From a virus: a stretch of 36,694 bases of DNA. Below the pieces are notes generated by a model. It had not been told where the DNA came from. It saw only the letters and a program-made list of their open reading frames with translations, and ran no database searches. Shown one piece after another: positions 22,456 to 30,845 of the stretch. The stretch lies in the IMG/VR virus record IMGVR_UViG_3300046000_003349, positions 1 to 36,694 of that record. One strand, written 5' to 3'. Each line of letters begins with the position of its first letter. The stretch's first letter is position 1. Made by a program: the position numbers and the translations under genes.

Positions 22456-24075
22456 TTATTTGGTTTTGTATTTATCAATCAACATTTGCTCATCTGGAGT
22501 AATTGGCGTCCCACTAGTCGGGATTGTCATCTTCCTCTCTTTAACAATTCCTTTTTCATCAATGTATTGTGAAGGAGCTTTTATTGCAGCTTCGTCAAAT
22601 TCCGACTGCGTGATTTCGCCGTTATCCAATTTTGCTTTCAGAACTCGATCAGAACCATAAATAAGATCATGTTGAAGATTCTTAAGCCTAACTAACTCGC
22701 GTCTGAATGACTCTGGACTTTGTGCGTTTTTAAGAGCAGTTGCTGAATTCCTCAAGACTGCCATGTCTTTGTCCGAAACAGCGCCAAGGGCAGCACCAGT
22801 AGGATTATTCGCTCTCATTTGCTGGATGCCTTCAAGAGTAAGAGTAGCAACCACTCGATCAATTATTTCTTTTCTCTCGGCAGCATCAGTCGTTGGCACA
22901 CCTTCACCAACCATTCGTCCTACTGCGCCAAGAACTCCAGGCATCATCGATTTGGATTTTGCCTCAAGCAGATTGAGATCTTCCGTAAGAGCCATAGCCT
23001 TGTCAATTCTGTTTTCTGCTGCTGCTTTCCGTTGTTCTGCTTTTGCGGCACCGACTCCTGCCCCTTGGATCATTTCAAATCCACCTTTGCCATCTGATTT
23101 GATAGTCATGCCAGTCGGCAGAGATGCAGTGTCGAAATCTGTAACATCAAATGTCCCATCTGGATTTAACCTGCCTTCAGGTCGAACTCCAAGATTCATA
23201 AGTTCACCAAGTTTTTCCAAAGTGACATTTACAGGCTTGTTAATTTCCTTCGCCTTTGATTCAATACGTCTGGCACCGGGAGGAATCTCCATCATACTGG
23301 CAGGTGGACCATCAACCTTGGGTTGCAAGTTAGAAGTCGGTGCGCCCGAAGCAAGTGGAGATACATTGGCAAGGCTTGAAACACCATCCGGCATAGCTAA
23401 GGCAGAATCTATTGCACTGGTGCTAATCGCTCCTCTAGGTGGAAGAACTCCATCGCCAATGACTGGTGGCACTCCAGGCTCAGTGCTAGGTAGATTCAAA
23501 CCAGCATCAATTGCATTCCGTGATCGGGGTTGTCCAACTATTGACCCATCCATTCTTGTCCTTACACCTGTTACTGGATTGAAATTTCCATCAAATTCAT
23601 ATTCTTGCCCATTGATGTTTTCAATATATTTTATTGGCTGGAGATTAACACTCTTTGCCCCACCACTTGCAGCAAGTTGCGCCTTTTCAATATCCATCGC
23701 CTGATTCTTGTCAAACCGTCCAAACACATTCGGGATCATCGCCTTCCCTTCAGCCAGCAATGCAGATTTCTGCACAGCACTGAGATTGGCATCGCTTGCA
23801 GCAGTCAGGAATGGCTGGAGGGCATCTCTTGCTCCAGCAATATCATAGGAGTCACTGAGAGTAAGAGCGGCTTCGATTGCCTTCACAGACGCATCGTTGG
23901 CAGCATTGATTTCCTTCTCTTCTTTCCTTGATTCCCTGAAGTCTTTGATTACACCACTGATGCTGTTACCAACGTCAACGAATGACTGCGCTCGCATCCG
24001 ATCAGCTTCAATCACATTCCTGTAATCAGGTTGTGGATACAATGCTGGGTTTATTTGTCCTCCGATAAGTGCCAT
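22456..24075 (-). CDS. Putative internal virion protein
   Basis: 539 residues. It begins with a typical MALIGGQINPALYPQPDYRN entry and a long helix (MRAQSFVDVGNSISGVIKDF). A Pro/Ser/Ala-rich linker (about 170-270) follows, and the C-terminal half is helical with alternating charge. It abuts the 1041-residue protein (1 bp apart) and the 334-residue one, forming a three-gene block as in P22 and T7 ejection-protein operons. No enzymatic motif is seen. Confidence 0.55.
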   Translation of the reverse strand: MALIGGQINPALYPQPDYRNVIEADRMRAQSFVDVGNSISGVIKDFRESRKEEKEINAANDASVKAIEAALTLSDSYDIAGARDALQPFLTAASDANLSAVQKSALLAEGKAMIPNVFGRFDKNQAMDIEKAQLAASGGAKSVNLQPIKYIENINGQEYEFDGNFNPVTGVRTRMDGSIVGQPRSRNAIDAGLNLPSTEPGVPPVIGDGVLPPRGAISTSAIDSALAMPDGVSSLANVSPLASGAPTSNLQPKVDGPPASMMEIPPGARRIESKAKEINKPVNVTLEKLGELMNLGVRPEGRLNPDGTFDVTDFDTASLPTGMTIKSDGKGGFEMIQGAGVGAAKAEQRKAAAENRIDKAMALTEDLNLLEAKSKSMMPGVLGAVGRMVGEGVPTTDAAERKEIIDRVVATLTLEGIQQMRANNPTGAALGAVSDKDMAVLRNSATALKNAQSPESFRRELVRLKNLQHDLIYGSDRVLKAKLDNGEITQSEFDEAAIKAPSQYIDEKGIVKERKMTIPTSGTPITPDEQMLIDKYKTK

Positions 24076-24078
24076 GAT

Positions 24079-25083
24079 TTAGAATGTGTAATAAGGGTCT
24101 TTGGTCCCAGTAGTTCTTGGAGTTGAAGAAGCAGTATTTTTGTTTGATTTGTAATAATCCATACCAAGCCCAGCCAAGTTACTTCCAAGTGAACCGTAAG
24201 CCTTTGCCTTTGCCGCTGATGCTGCTGCATTAGCTGAGTATTGCGCCATGTTTGATTGGTTCTTCGCTCCAGCCTGAGTCATAGCCAAGTTGATTGGCAT
24301 GTTGTAATCAAACTCGCCAGATGATGCTGGTCCAAGTTGCAATCCTAGAGCAAGGTCTTTTCCGCCAGCATTGTAGGCCAATGGGGCTGCACTGAGAGCT
24401 TGCAGTCCAGGAGAGGTGTAGAATGATCCAGCTTGCTTGAACACATCTGCTTCTGCTGCCGCTGCCTCCTGCCGCTTCTGTTGCATTAGGCTTTCTCTAC
24501 CCATCGCTTCAGATACAATGCTGGCGTTACCACCCAGTCGTCCAGATGATTGGAATGCCTCTCTGGCAGACTGCTCATACATCCTCTTCTCTTCTGGCGT
24601 AACGCCTTGTGCTGAAGCTCTTGCTCGTTGAGCTTCTTGTGCTGATGCTTGGACAACTGCTGCTTGCTCTGGAGAGAGTGACTGCATGAGTCCACGAGTC
24701 AACCCTGTCTGCCCAGTTATTAGACCAAGTTCTTCAGCCCGAACTTGTCCTAGAGTCTGGCCTGCTTGTTGTGCCGAGGAAAGTTGAAGAGCGTTGAATC
24801 CAGGTTGTCCATTTACTCCGCCAAGAAATTGTCCGGTTTGACCGAACATCTGGCTCATGAACTCAGGACCAAACCTTTTGCTTAGATCTAAAAACTGTTG
24901 AGTGTTTTGATCATAGTAATCAATCAACCCAGTTGCTTGGCGACCCGCAAGATTTGTTCCCTCTTTGTTTTTCTCAAAGATATCAATAGCGGGTTGCACC
25001 TTTCCGGCTTCACCTGCTTTGCTGGCAGAATACATACCAGCTCCTGCTGTAATTGCCGCTGATCCTACTGCAACCCAAGCCAT
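24079..25083 (-). CDS. Putative internal virion protein with N-terminal hydrophobic helix
   Basis: 334 residues. MAWVAVGSAAITAGAGMYSA at the N-terminus is a hydrophobic, small-residue helix, followed by Ala/Gln-rich amphipathic segments (SAQQAGQTLGQVRAEEL; QEAAAAEADVFKQAG) and a Ser/Asn-rich tail. This composition is frequent in the smallest ejection protein of podoviruses. Stop and start overlap neighbours by one or a few bases. Confidence 0.6.
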   Translation of the reverse strand: MAWVAVGSAAITAGAGMYSASKAGEAGKVQPAIDIFEKNKEGTNLAGRQATGLIDYYDQNTQQFLDLSKRFGPEFMSQMFGQTGQFLGGVNGQPGFNALQLSSAQQAGQTLGQVRAEELGLITGQTGLTRGLMQSLSPEQAAVVQASAQEAQRARASAQGVTPEEKRMYEQSAREAFQSSGRLGGNASIVSEAMGRESLMQQKRQEAAAAEADVFKQAGSFYTSPGLQALSAAPLAYNAGGKDLALGLQLGPASSGEFDYNMPINLAMTQAGAKNQSNMAQYSANAAASAAKAKAYGSLGSNLAGLGMDYYKSNKNTASSTPRTTGTKDPYYTF

Positions 25084-25664
25084 TAGCTCAACTTACCTCC
25101 AAAGTCGTTAATTGCGTTTTCTGTATAAGTTTTCATTATTTCGATTCTTTCTTGCTCGTATCTATCTTTCTTCCACGAATTGGCTCTTTCGTCATTCTTG
25201 TCGAAAAGAGGGTTTTCATTTGGATACGTTAAATATTCAACCATTTCGTCTGGATCGCTTATGTTTTCTGGGTTAGCGTGAAACGTAAGCCAAGTTGTGT
25301 CTTCGTGAATATAAAGAACTCTTTTTGTCCCAGCTTCAGTAACTCCAACAAATGGAGCTTCGTATTCCACTGCTCCAACCTGATCCATTACTCGCAATCT
25401 TCCAGCAGCAATTACAAAAGGATGCGTTGTTTTGTGCTGCATGCTTGTAAGCAATGAACCAGCAGGCATGAATATCTTTCGTACATACATGCCGGGAAGG
25501 AATAGATGCTGAGTGGGAAAATATCCATCTGGCATCTGAGCAAGTTGATATTCAAGCCGTTCAACATCAGAAGCACCAGCAATTTCTTCAGGCGTTGGAA
25601 CCTTAGGAGCAAAAAGTTCTTTGCTCTCAATTGCTTTTTCAGTCACTTCCAGTTGGTTATCCAT
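25083..25664 (-). CDS. Cupin-like phage protein
   Basis: 193 residues. Residues about 55-135 look like a small beta-barrel of cupin type: YVRKIFMPAGSLLTSMQHKT, then HPFVIAAGRLRVMD, then LYIHEDTTWLTFHAN. His residues in HKTTHPF and at the end of the barrel could bind metal. Flanks are charged helices. Cupin-like proteins recur among virion genes of podoviruses, but their role is not established. It lies between the fiber and ejection-protein genes, so a virion component is plausible. Confidence 0.6.
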   Translation of the reverse strand: MDNQLEVTEKAIESKELFAPKVPTPEEIAGASDVERLEYQLAQMPDGYFPTQHLFLPGMYVRKIFMPAGSLLTSMQHKTTHPFVIAAGRLRVMDQVGAVEYEAPFVGVTEAGTKRVLYIHEDTTWLTFHANPENISDPDEMVEYLTYPNENPLFDKNDERANSWKKDRYEQERIEIMKTYTENAINDFGGKLS

Positions 25665-25675
25665 GAGTCTGTGGT

Positions 25676-26428
25676 TTATCCAATGAACATCAAGGAGACT
25701 TCGGGAAAGTTCACGGCACTCCCGCCCGCATCTACGGATTTTAGCTCGATAGTCGATGTCGTTTTTGACCCGCCAAGAGCGCGACCAATAATAACGTCGC
25801 CTGGGGTGCTATCGTTCTCTCCGCTTCCCGAGTAAGCGTAATTGGCGGATGGAAGGGAGGTTGTAAATGCCACGGTAAATGCTCCAGTGGCCGTCTTAGT
25901 GACGCTTGTGACATTGCCCGAGCCGCCCGCAGGGATGAATCTGGTTGTGTTGCCGGAATCTACGGCCCCCGCTGCATTTTTGGTCATATCAAAAACCACC
26001 CATGCCCTGACACCAAATATTGGGGCGGAACCTGTTTGCGCTCCATCTAGTTTGGCAGCAGTAATATTTGCATCTGCAATTTTTCCAGTAGTAACGTTTG
26101 CACTAGCAATCTTTGCAGTTGTTACAACATTGTTGTCAAGTGTGGCTACTCCGCTTGCAACAGTAAAAGCTCCGAAATCAGAATTAGACAGTTTAGCAGG
26201 AGTGACATTTGCATCCAAGATTGCCGTAGTCGTAATAGCGTTAGCCGCTATCTCGTTCGACGTAATCCCGGTTGTTGCTACCTTGAGTTTACCAGAGGTC
26301 AACGCCAGGGTTGTTCCAGTAAGTGCATCAGCAGTAAACAGCGTCTCATCAATGATGTTATTCATCAACGTGCTGGTGATTACCTCGTTGGTAGCAAAGG
26401 TGTGGGTGGTTTCTACGACTCCTGCCAT
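25676..26428 (-). CDS. Tail fiber protein with repeated 'DANVT-AKL' segments
   Basis: 250 residues. Residues about 50-135 carry repeats such as ILDANVTPAKLS, IASANVTTGKIAD and DANITAAKLDG, a beta-helical shaft pattern common in fibers. The C-terminal ~115 residues (VRAWVVFDMTKNAAG, SANYAYSGSGEND, FPEVSLMFIG) form a likely globular head that could contact the receptor. It is immediately downstream of the nozzle gene. Confidence 0.7.
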   Translation of the reverse strand: MAGVVETTHTFATNEVITSTLMNNIIDETLFTADALTGTTLALTSGKLKVATTGITSNEIAANAITTTAILDANVTPAKLSNSDFGAFTVASGVATLDNNVVTTAKIASANVTTGKIADANITAAKLDGAQTGSAPIFGVRAWVVFDMTKNAAGAVDSGNTTRFIPAGGSGNVTSVTKTATGAFTVAFTTSLPSANYAYSGSGENDSTPGDVIIGRALGGSKTTSTIELKSVDAGGSAVNFPEVSLMFIG

Positions 26429-26429
26429 A

Positions 26430-28874
26430 TTATGTCTGGGAAATAATTTGTCTGTTTGTCACTGAACCAGTGACCTTGATTGATGTGACCTTAGGTGACC
26501 CAATGGTTCGTGTCAAGGTAAGGCTTCCTACATACCCTCTGATTCCACCAAGGCGGAACCGTATGTTTCCTGTCTCATCTTCGTTTACGGCTCCTGATCC
26601 AAGGACCACACCGTCAAGAAAAGTGGTTGTCGATCCAATGCTTTGATTGTTGTCTGGATCTTCTGCGGCAAATGAGATGTCATACGCGCCAAGGCCACCA
26701 TCAACGCATTGCATGGTGACTTGTCCATCGGTGAACCGCTTGCGATCAAGATTACCCAATGCGTAGCCCCTGGTAGTCAGGGAAGAATTGATGAAGAAGC
26801 TCGTCACAGCCTTTGTTGAGAGAGTGTTGTCGGCTGAGAGGATCACATCGTTGGATGTCTCTGTCGCTTCCAACTCGTGCAGTCCACCTAGAGATGTCAT
26901 GGCGTAAATACTGTTCCTTTCTGCTGCACCGCCAACAATTAGGTTGGTAATGAAAAAATCACTAGCTTCAAAGGTGTCGATTGACTCCCATCCCCTGTTG
27001 AGAAAGTTAAAAATCAAGATTGTGTTGTTCCCATTGGCATCATTCAAACCAGCACCACTGTCCAGCGGCACAGCAAGGTAATACCTGTTGTTGAATAACA
27101 CTCCAACGGAGTAAATTGCCAGATTCTTGTTGATCCGGTCAATGTATGGCTGAATATTCTTGGAAATTGGCTCATCAGCACCACGCAGGTTGTAGTCATT
27201 TAAGAACTCAACCGCATAAACGCCTTCGTCCGACAAGAAAAACATGGCGTTTCCCTTCATTACTACGCTTTTCCTAGCCAAGCACCCAACCTCAGTGGTC
27301 AAAGCCGTCACCTTGGTGTCGCTCAAGCTGCCAGTAGTCCCACTGATCAAATGCAGGCTGTTCCGATTCAGCACAACTAGCTTGTCATCATAGAATCCTT
27401 GCAGCGCAACCAAGTAGTCAGCCGTTCCACCAGTGATTCTGAATTGACTGGCAATCTGATCGTAGGTGTGATTGTCTAGAATGTCAGAAGCTGCAATTTC
27501 ATCTGTGATGTTCCTGTCTGTGTAGGTTGGAGAGCTAAAGGTTCCGGCTGGATCATAGTAAAACGGGACCCACAATCGACGTTGGAAGTAAGTCCCCCAC
27601 GGTGGGGCAGGTTGATGAATGAATCCTGCTCCAACGCTAAATGGTCCTCCTACTTGGATGTTGTTTCCGCCAATAGTAGTCAAGTTACCTACTGGCGCAA
27701 TAAACTCAATCAATGTGGTTGTGGCATTTTTTACCTCAAACGACTTGCCAGAAATACCGCTGAACGTAGGTTCTGTTGTTTCATAGACAGTAACCGTGTC
27801 TCCAGTAGCAAGTGTTGTGTTGCCTGATACAACCAAACTCAACACACCGGATACTACGTCTACATTGCCTCCAGTCACTGTGAACACCTGTGGTTGAACG
27901 TAGTCTCCAGCAGGAACTAATGTGAAGTCAGCTTTTAGCACTGCGCTTGTGACTACGAACGTCTGTGTCTGTGAAGTTGTAAACGTGTAGGTAAAAACAT
28001 CCTTGTCGGTCACTGACAAAACTACAAACGTCCCATTAGCTGGTGTTCCTCCAGTCAAGCCGCTCACAACGATTGTGTCCAATGCTGTCAGTCCGTGATC
28101 ACGAACTCTCATGGTCACAGTAAATGTTCCAGCCTGACTGGCACTCTCAATATTCCGCCCATTCGGGAACCACTGAAAGCCTTGCAGTCCCCCACGAAAC
28201 AAGCAGATGCGATCAAAGGCTTGGATCATGTCAGTGTCCTCAGTAAGCACCTTGCCAATCGGATACGCGATGTCCTGCGTAGTGTAGCCATTCAGATCAA
28301 CCAAGATCGCCTTTGAATCCAACGCCAGCACAACGCTCTCAGCATTGGCAGAGTTTGGATCGCTGAATAAGCAAGATGCCCTGACATTCACGTTGGCAGC
28401 ATCATTGATTGGAGTGGTTGACAGTGTGCCAATCTGGTCGCTAATCGAAGTCAAACCAGGCACCGAATACGTCAAAGTGTTTGCAGTCGCCACAGTCAGA
28501 GTAAAATCCCCATCCATCACGGCATCACCAACCAGCCCAGTAATCCTTGCTAATGCCGTGCCTGTAAGTCCGTGAGTGGCAATTGTAATCGTCACAACAG
28601 ATGCAGTTACGCTAGCCGCAGTGATGTTTTTTGCCACATCAATCAGGAAGAACGGCAACTGCAATGGACTACCACCGCTGGTCAATGAACTCGTCCTAGC
28701 CACAACACCCTTTCGTGGCTTCCAGTGTCCTTCCATCCTCCCATTCAAGGACTCTCTCACCTCACCAGGTTGTAACTGGTTCAGTTGTAACCTCTGGTTC
28801 ACACCAGTAAACCCACCATCCCCATCAGAGGATTGCCCGTCATTCAACGCACCACTCTGTGCAAATTGACTCAT
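26430..28874 (-). CDS. Tail nozzle / tail-tube hub protein
   Basis: 814 residues. The N-terminus FTGVNQRLQLNQLQPGEVRE followed by LNGRMEGHWKPRKG, and the C-terminal half with beta-propeller-like blades (DKLVVLNRNSLHLISGTTGS; AMFFLSDEGVYAVEF; NTILIFNFLNRGWESID), fit the gp12/gp10-like nozzle of podoviruses. Between them (about residues 70-405) are three similar beta-sandwich inserts with HGLTGTALARITGL- and HGLTALDTIVVSGL-like starts, possibly decoration domains. The gene is second in the late arm and ends 1 bp before the fiber gene. Confidence 0.65.
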   Translation of the reverse strand: MSQFAQSGALNDGQSSDGDGGFTGVNQRLQLNQLQPGEVRESLNGRMEGHWKPRKGVVARTSSLTSGGSPLQLPFFLIDVAKNITAASVTASVVTITIATHGLTGTALARITGLVGDAVMDGDFTLTVATANTLTYSVPGLTSISDQIGTLSTTPINDAANVNVRASCLFSDPNSANAESVVLALDSKAILVDLNGYTTQDIAYPIGKVLTEDTDMIQAFDRICLFRGGLQGFQWFPNGRNIESASQAGTFTVTMRVRDHGLTALDTIVVSGLTGGTPANGTFVVLSVTDKDVFTYTFTTSQTQTFVVTSAVLKADFTLVPAGDYVQPQVFTVTGGNVDVVSGVLSLVVSGNTTLATGDTVTVYETTEPTFSGISGKSFEVKNATTTLIEFIAPVGNLTTIGGNNIQVGGPFSVGAGFIHQPAPPWGTYFQRRLWVPFYYDPAGTFSSPTYTDRNITDEIAASDILDNHTYDQIASQFRITGGTADYLVALQGFYDDKLVVLNRNSLHLISGTTGSLSDTKVTALTTEVGCLARKSVVMKGNAMFFLSDEGVYAVEFLNDYNLRGADEPISKNIQPYIDRINKNLAIYSVGVLFNNRYYLAVPLDSGAGLNDANGNNTILIFNFLNRGWESIDTFEASDFFITNLIVGGAAERNSIYAMTSLGGLHELEATETSNDVILSADNTLSTKAVTSFFINSSLTTRGYALGNLDRKRFTDGQVTMQCVDGGLGAYDISFAAEDPDNNQSIGSTTTFLDGVVLGSGAVNEDETGNIRFRLGGIRGYVGSLTLTRTIGSPKVTSIKVTGSVTNRQIISQT

Positions 28875-29128
28875 TAGGCAGAATACGCAATCACAACGCC
28901 ACTCGACACCGTGAACGACGTAAAGTTACCGCCAAACCCCACACCACCAAAGATCGTGATCGTCTGCAACGCACTGGCATTCGTAACGTTCGATGACGCC
29001 AATGCCGAAAATACCGTGTCCGTCACAGTCTGCAACCATCGGAAATTACCCGTCACCGCTCCAGTCGCTGATGTCACAACGCGACCTCCACCCTGACCCT
29101 GCAAATCGTAGCTCATTGGACTGCTCAT
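28874..29128 (-). CDS. Small structural protein, first gene of the late arm
   Basis: 84 residues from the ATG at 29128; an upstream in-frame GTG at 29137 is less likely. The sequence is Gly/Ser/Thr-rich (GQGGGRVVTSATGAVTGNF) with a beta-rich C-terminus (GFGGNFTSFTVSSGVVIAY) and looks like a virion spike or decoration protein. Its stop overlaps the nozzle start. A TTGACA lies 29 bp upstream, so the transcript may be nearly leaderless. Confidence 0.55.
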   Translation of the reverse strand: MSSPMSYDLQGQGGGRVVTSATGAVTGNFRWLQTVTDTVFSALASSNVTNASALQTITIFGGVGFGGNFTSFTVSSGVVIAYSA

Positions 29129-29134
29129 GCCCAA

Positions 29135-29162
29135 CACTTACCAAATCAAATGATCTTGTCAA
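29135..29162 (-). promoter_or_regulatory. Candidate late promoter for the leftward arm
   Basis: On the minus strand a perfect TTGACA (29162-29157) is followed after 16 bases by TAAGTG (29140-29135), a weak -10. A start site seven bases on would coincide with the first codon at 29128. The same perfect TTGACA occurs before the scaffold gene, which supports a shared -35 recognition in the late arm. Confidence 0.45.
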
Positions 29163-29281
29163 GTCCCCTTTAGCGCATTTTTCCTTTGGGGGGTTGATCG
29201 CTTAGATGTTTCCGCGCCGGTCGCTCCTTACCCCCCTCCCCCCCTGGCGCCTTACCTGCTATTGCAAATTACTTGCGTTTT

Positions 29282-29307
29282 AAGCGTACGTTTCAAGCGT
29301 ACGTTTC
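29282..29307. repeat. Tandem 13-bp repeat with CGTACG core
   Basis: AAGCGTACGTTTC occurs twice without a gap (29282-29294, 29295-29307). The core AAGCGTACGTTT is an almost perfect palindrome centred on CGTACG, so each copy looks like a binding site for a dimeric protein. Position in the divergent region suggests an operator or origin iteron. Confidence 0.7.
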
Positions 29308-29326
29308 AATTCCCTACTTGTTTCAT

Positions 29327-29383
29327 CGCCGGCCAGCGCCGGCCATCCCCTGGCGTTGGACCGCCGGCCATCCCCTGGCGTTG
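29327..29383. repeat. 22-bp direct repeats with CGCCGGCCA boxes
   Basis: An identical 22-bp sequence beginning CGCCGGCCATCC and ending TGGCGTTG lies at 29337-29358 and 29362-29383, 25 bp apart start to start. A third partial copy, CGCCGGCCA, lies at 29327-29335. Each full copy can also pair CGCC with GGCG. The helical-turn-like spacing suggests cooperative protein binding. Confidence 0.7.
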
Positions 29384-29415
29384 CCTTGGCTTTCTTGCAA
29401 GGGGTGAGAAATGTC

Positions 29416-29445
29416 TTGACGTGCCCTGGATCGCATGGGTAGAAT
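29416..29445 (+). promoter_or_regulatory. Sigma-70-like promoter for the rightward arm
   Basis: TTGACG (29416-29421), 18-base spacer, TAGAAT (29440-29445): five of six matches in each hexamer. Transcription would begin near 29452, giving a ~380-base leader with hairpins and the AATCCAC repeats before the first early gene at 29833. Confidence 0.6.
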
Positions 29446-29519
29446 TGATTTAGACGATAGCGTCGGCGACTTCAGGAGCGCGAGGCGTGGACATGTATGG
29501 AATAGCGCCCTTAGTGGCG

Positions 29520-29535
29520 CGGATACAAGTATCCG
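29520..29535. repeat. 16-bp dyad CGGATAC-AA-GTATCCG
   Basis: Perfect 7-base arms separated by AA, about 70 bp downstream of the rightward promoter's start. Such a compact dyad is typical of a repressor or activator operator and would also give a small hairpin in the leader RNA. Confidence 0.55.
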
Positions 29536-29778
29536 AGTGTACTATTACGGGAATAATTTAGTGCAAGGGAATGGATTCACAACGGCTCCAATGGTTCTGA
29601 TGGCTCCAAGGCAATGCATCCAATCCAATGCATTTCCCCCGGCATTTTACGCCAGGGAGCCGGACTATTCAACGGAAACCGTGCCGGCTTTCCTATATGT
29701 ACCTAAGGAGAGAAGAAAAGACTCGATTTGTTGCAATTGGTTCTTGCAATGTGGGGTATGATAGATCATTCTTTCCCC

Positions 29779-29794
29779 GGCGGGAGTTCCCGCC
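29779..29794 (+). repeat. GC-rich hairpin directly before the heptamer array
   Basis: GGCGGG-AGTT-CCCGCC, six perfect G-C/C-G pairs with a four-base loop, ends exactly where the AATCCAC array begins (29795). The pair could be an RNA leader element or, as DNA, part of an origin. Confidence 0.6.
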
Positions 29795-29822
29795 AATCCA
29801 CAATCCACAATCCACAATCCAC
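29795..29822 (+). repeat. Heptamer array (AATCCAC)4
   Basis: Four perfect tandem copies of AATCCAC. Each junction creates ATCCACA, the last seven bases of the DnaA box consensus TTATCCACA. The array ends 10 bp before the start codon at 29833. It may be an iteron set for the phage's DnaA-domain-IV protein, or an unstructured A/C-rich translational leader. Confidence 0.75.
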
Positions 29823-29832
29823 ACGCACACGC

Positions 29833-30735
29833 ATGAACACATCCACATCACGTATGCCACAAACGCGTGCTATGTCCATCGCCGCCGCGCTTGTCGCTGG
29901 CGATACGTCCCCCGCTCTCGCCTTTCTGGCGGAGAATCCGGCCCGCGCCGCCGTTAACGGCACGTGGGAAAATGCCGTTAGCAAGCTTGTCGATCTTGCC
30001 AATCAATTGGCAAGTGGTGGGCCAATCGTCCGCTCGCCGTTCGCCGTATTTGCCCGCGCCGGGAACGTCAAACTTCCCTTTGCCGCGTTTTCCAGCCTTC
30101 CGCTTGTGGATTGTGCAGGCTACGGTGCATGCGGGAAGTGGTGCTATAGCCTGACAGCGTGGCGTTATGCCAACGCATGGGGCAGGCAAACGGCTAACAG
30201 CATGCTCCTCCGCCATGAGGCGGGCCGCGCCTTCATCGCCGCAGAGTTTGCGGCTCTCAAATCCCCCACTCTGCGCCTCTATGTGGATGGCGACTATCAC
30301 AGCAAGGCATCGTTGCGTTGGTGGATGAATCTGGTCGGCACGCGTCCAGATGTGGCCGTCTATGGCTACTCAAAGTCATGGGTGGAATTCATCGCTCTCC
30401 ATTTAGATGGCTACGAATGGCCAAAGAACTATATCCTCAATCTCTCCGGCGGTTCCCGCCATGAGGGGACGAACATGGCCGCTATCATGGGCCGCCTGCC
30501 GGTTACTCGCGGCGAATTCCTCGCCGTTCCAATCGCATCAAAGCACGTGCGAAATAAGGCATACCAATCAAAGCGAAACGCCGGACATGCAGACTATTCG
30601 CGGGACGTTCGCGCCGCCGCTGGCAAACGCGTTTTTGTTTGCCCGGGACGTTGCGGCGATTGCCTCCCAGACGGCTCCCATGCATGCGGGTCGGAACGTA
30701 TGCGCGGCGTCTCAATCGCCATTGGCGTGCATTAA
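29833..30735 (+). CDS. Cys-rich Gp88-like phage protein
   Basis: 300 residues from the ATG at 29833, the first gene of the rightward arm. A Cys cluster (DCAGYGACGKWCYS, about residues 94-107) is followed by Arg-rich helices, then LRLYVDGDYHSKASLRWW and VAVYGYSKSW, and the C-terminus has a second Cys cluster (VCPGRCGDCLPDGSHACG). This order resembles the phage Gp88 family (GCxxxC-type cysteines, a D/N-rich strand, then YxYTK), whose function is not established. The cysteines could hold zinc or an iron-sulfur cluster. Its place as first early gene suggests takeover or replication control. Confidence 0.55.
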   Translation: MNTSTSRMPQTRAMSIAAALVAGDTSPALAFLAENPARAAVNGTWENAVSKLVDLANQLASGGPIVRSPFAVFARAGNVKLPFAAFSSLPLVDCAGYGACGKWCYSLTAWRYANAWGRQTANSMLLRHEAGRAFIAAEFAALKSPTLRLYVDGDYHSKASLRWWMNLVGTRPDVAVYGYSKSWVEFIALHLDGYEWPKNYILNLSGGSRHEGTNMAAIMGRLPVTRGEFLAVPIASKHVRNKAYQSKRNAGHADYSRDVRAAAGKRVFVCPGRCGDCLPDGSHACGSERMRGVSIAIGVH

Positions 30736-30751
30736 CCTGCCCCAGGCCATC

Positions 30752-30790
30752 GCCTAGCCTCCGCCTCACAAGGGCGGGGGCTTTCTAGGC
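30752..30790 (+). promoter_or_regulatory. Bulged intercistronic RNA hairpin, copy A
   Basis: An outer stem GCCTAG/CTAGGC (30752-30757/30785-30790) and an inner stem CCTCCGCC/GGCGGGGG (30758-30765/30773-30780, one U-G pair) with a CTTT bulge on the 3' side. It begins 16 bases after the stop at 30735. Copy B after the next gene has the same outer stem, bulge and flanks but a different inner stem sequence that still pairs. Confidence 0.65.
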
Positions 30791-30817
30791 GAGAGGAGGC
30801 ACCTTGTCCCTTGTCCG

Positions 30818-30844
30818 CACACACACACACACACACACACACAC
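30818..30844 (+). repeat. (CA)13 microsatellite before a start codon
   Basis: CA dinucleotides run from 30818 to 30844 and end one base before the ATG at 30846. No Shine-Dalgarno sequence is present. The run makes an unstructured leader and is a possible slippage site that would change leader length but not reading frame. Confidence 0.85.
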
Positions 30845-30845
30845 G

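Larger units (their letters stand above)
29138..29832. other. Divergent control region between late and early arms, possible origin
   Basis: 695 bp without a convincing gene. It separates leftward late and rightward early transcription. From left to right it holds the late -35 element, a C/G-rich run, a tandem 13-mer (29282-29307), three CGCCGGCCA boxes inside two 22-bp direct repeats (29327-29383), a sigma-70-like promoter (29416-29445), a GCGCC/GGCGC hairpin (about 29505-29520), a 7-bp dyad (29520-29535), a GC hairpin (29779-29794) and (AATCCAC)4. A 108-codon frame at 29435-29761 has unusual composition and is not called. Confidence 0.7.

Noticed and set aside
22763-23704. 313-codon frame antisense to an internal virion gene
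   Set aside because: Pro/Ser-rich shadow of the 22456-24075 gene with no plausible start context.
29435-29761. 108-codon + strand frame in the control region
   Set aside because: Odd composition, no recognisable pattern, overlaps the promoter and dyad, and starts within the candidate -10 region.
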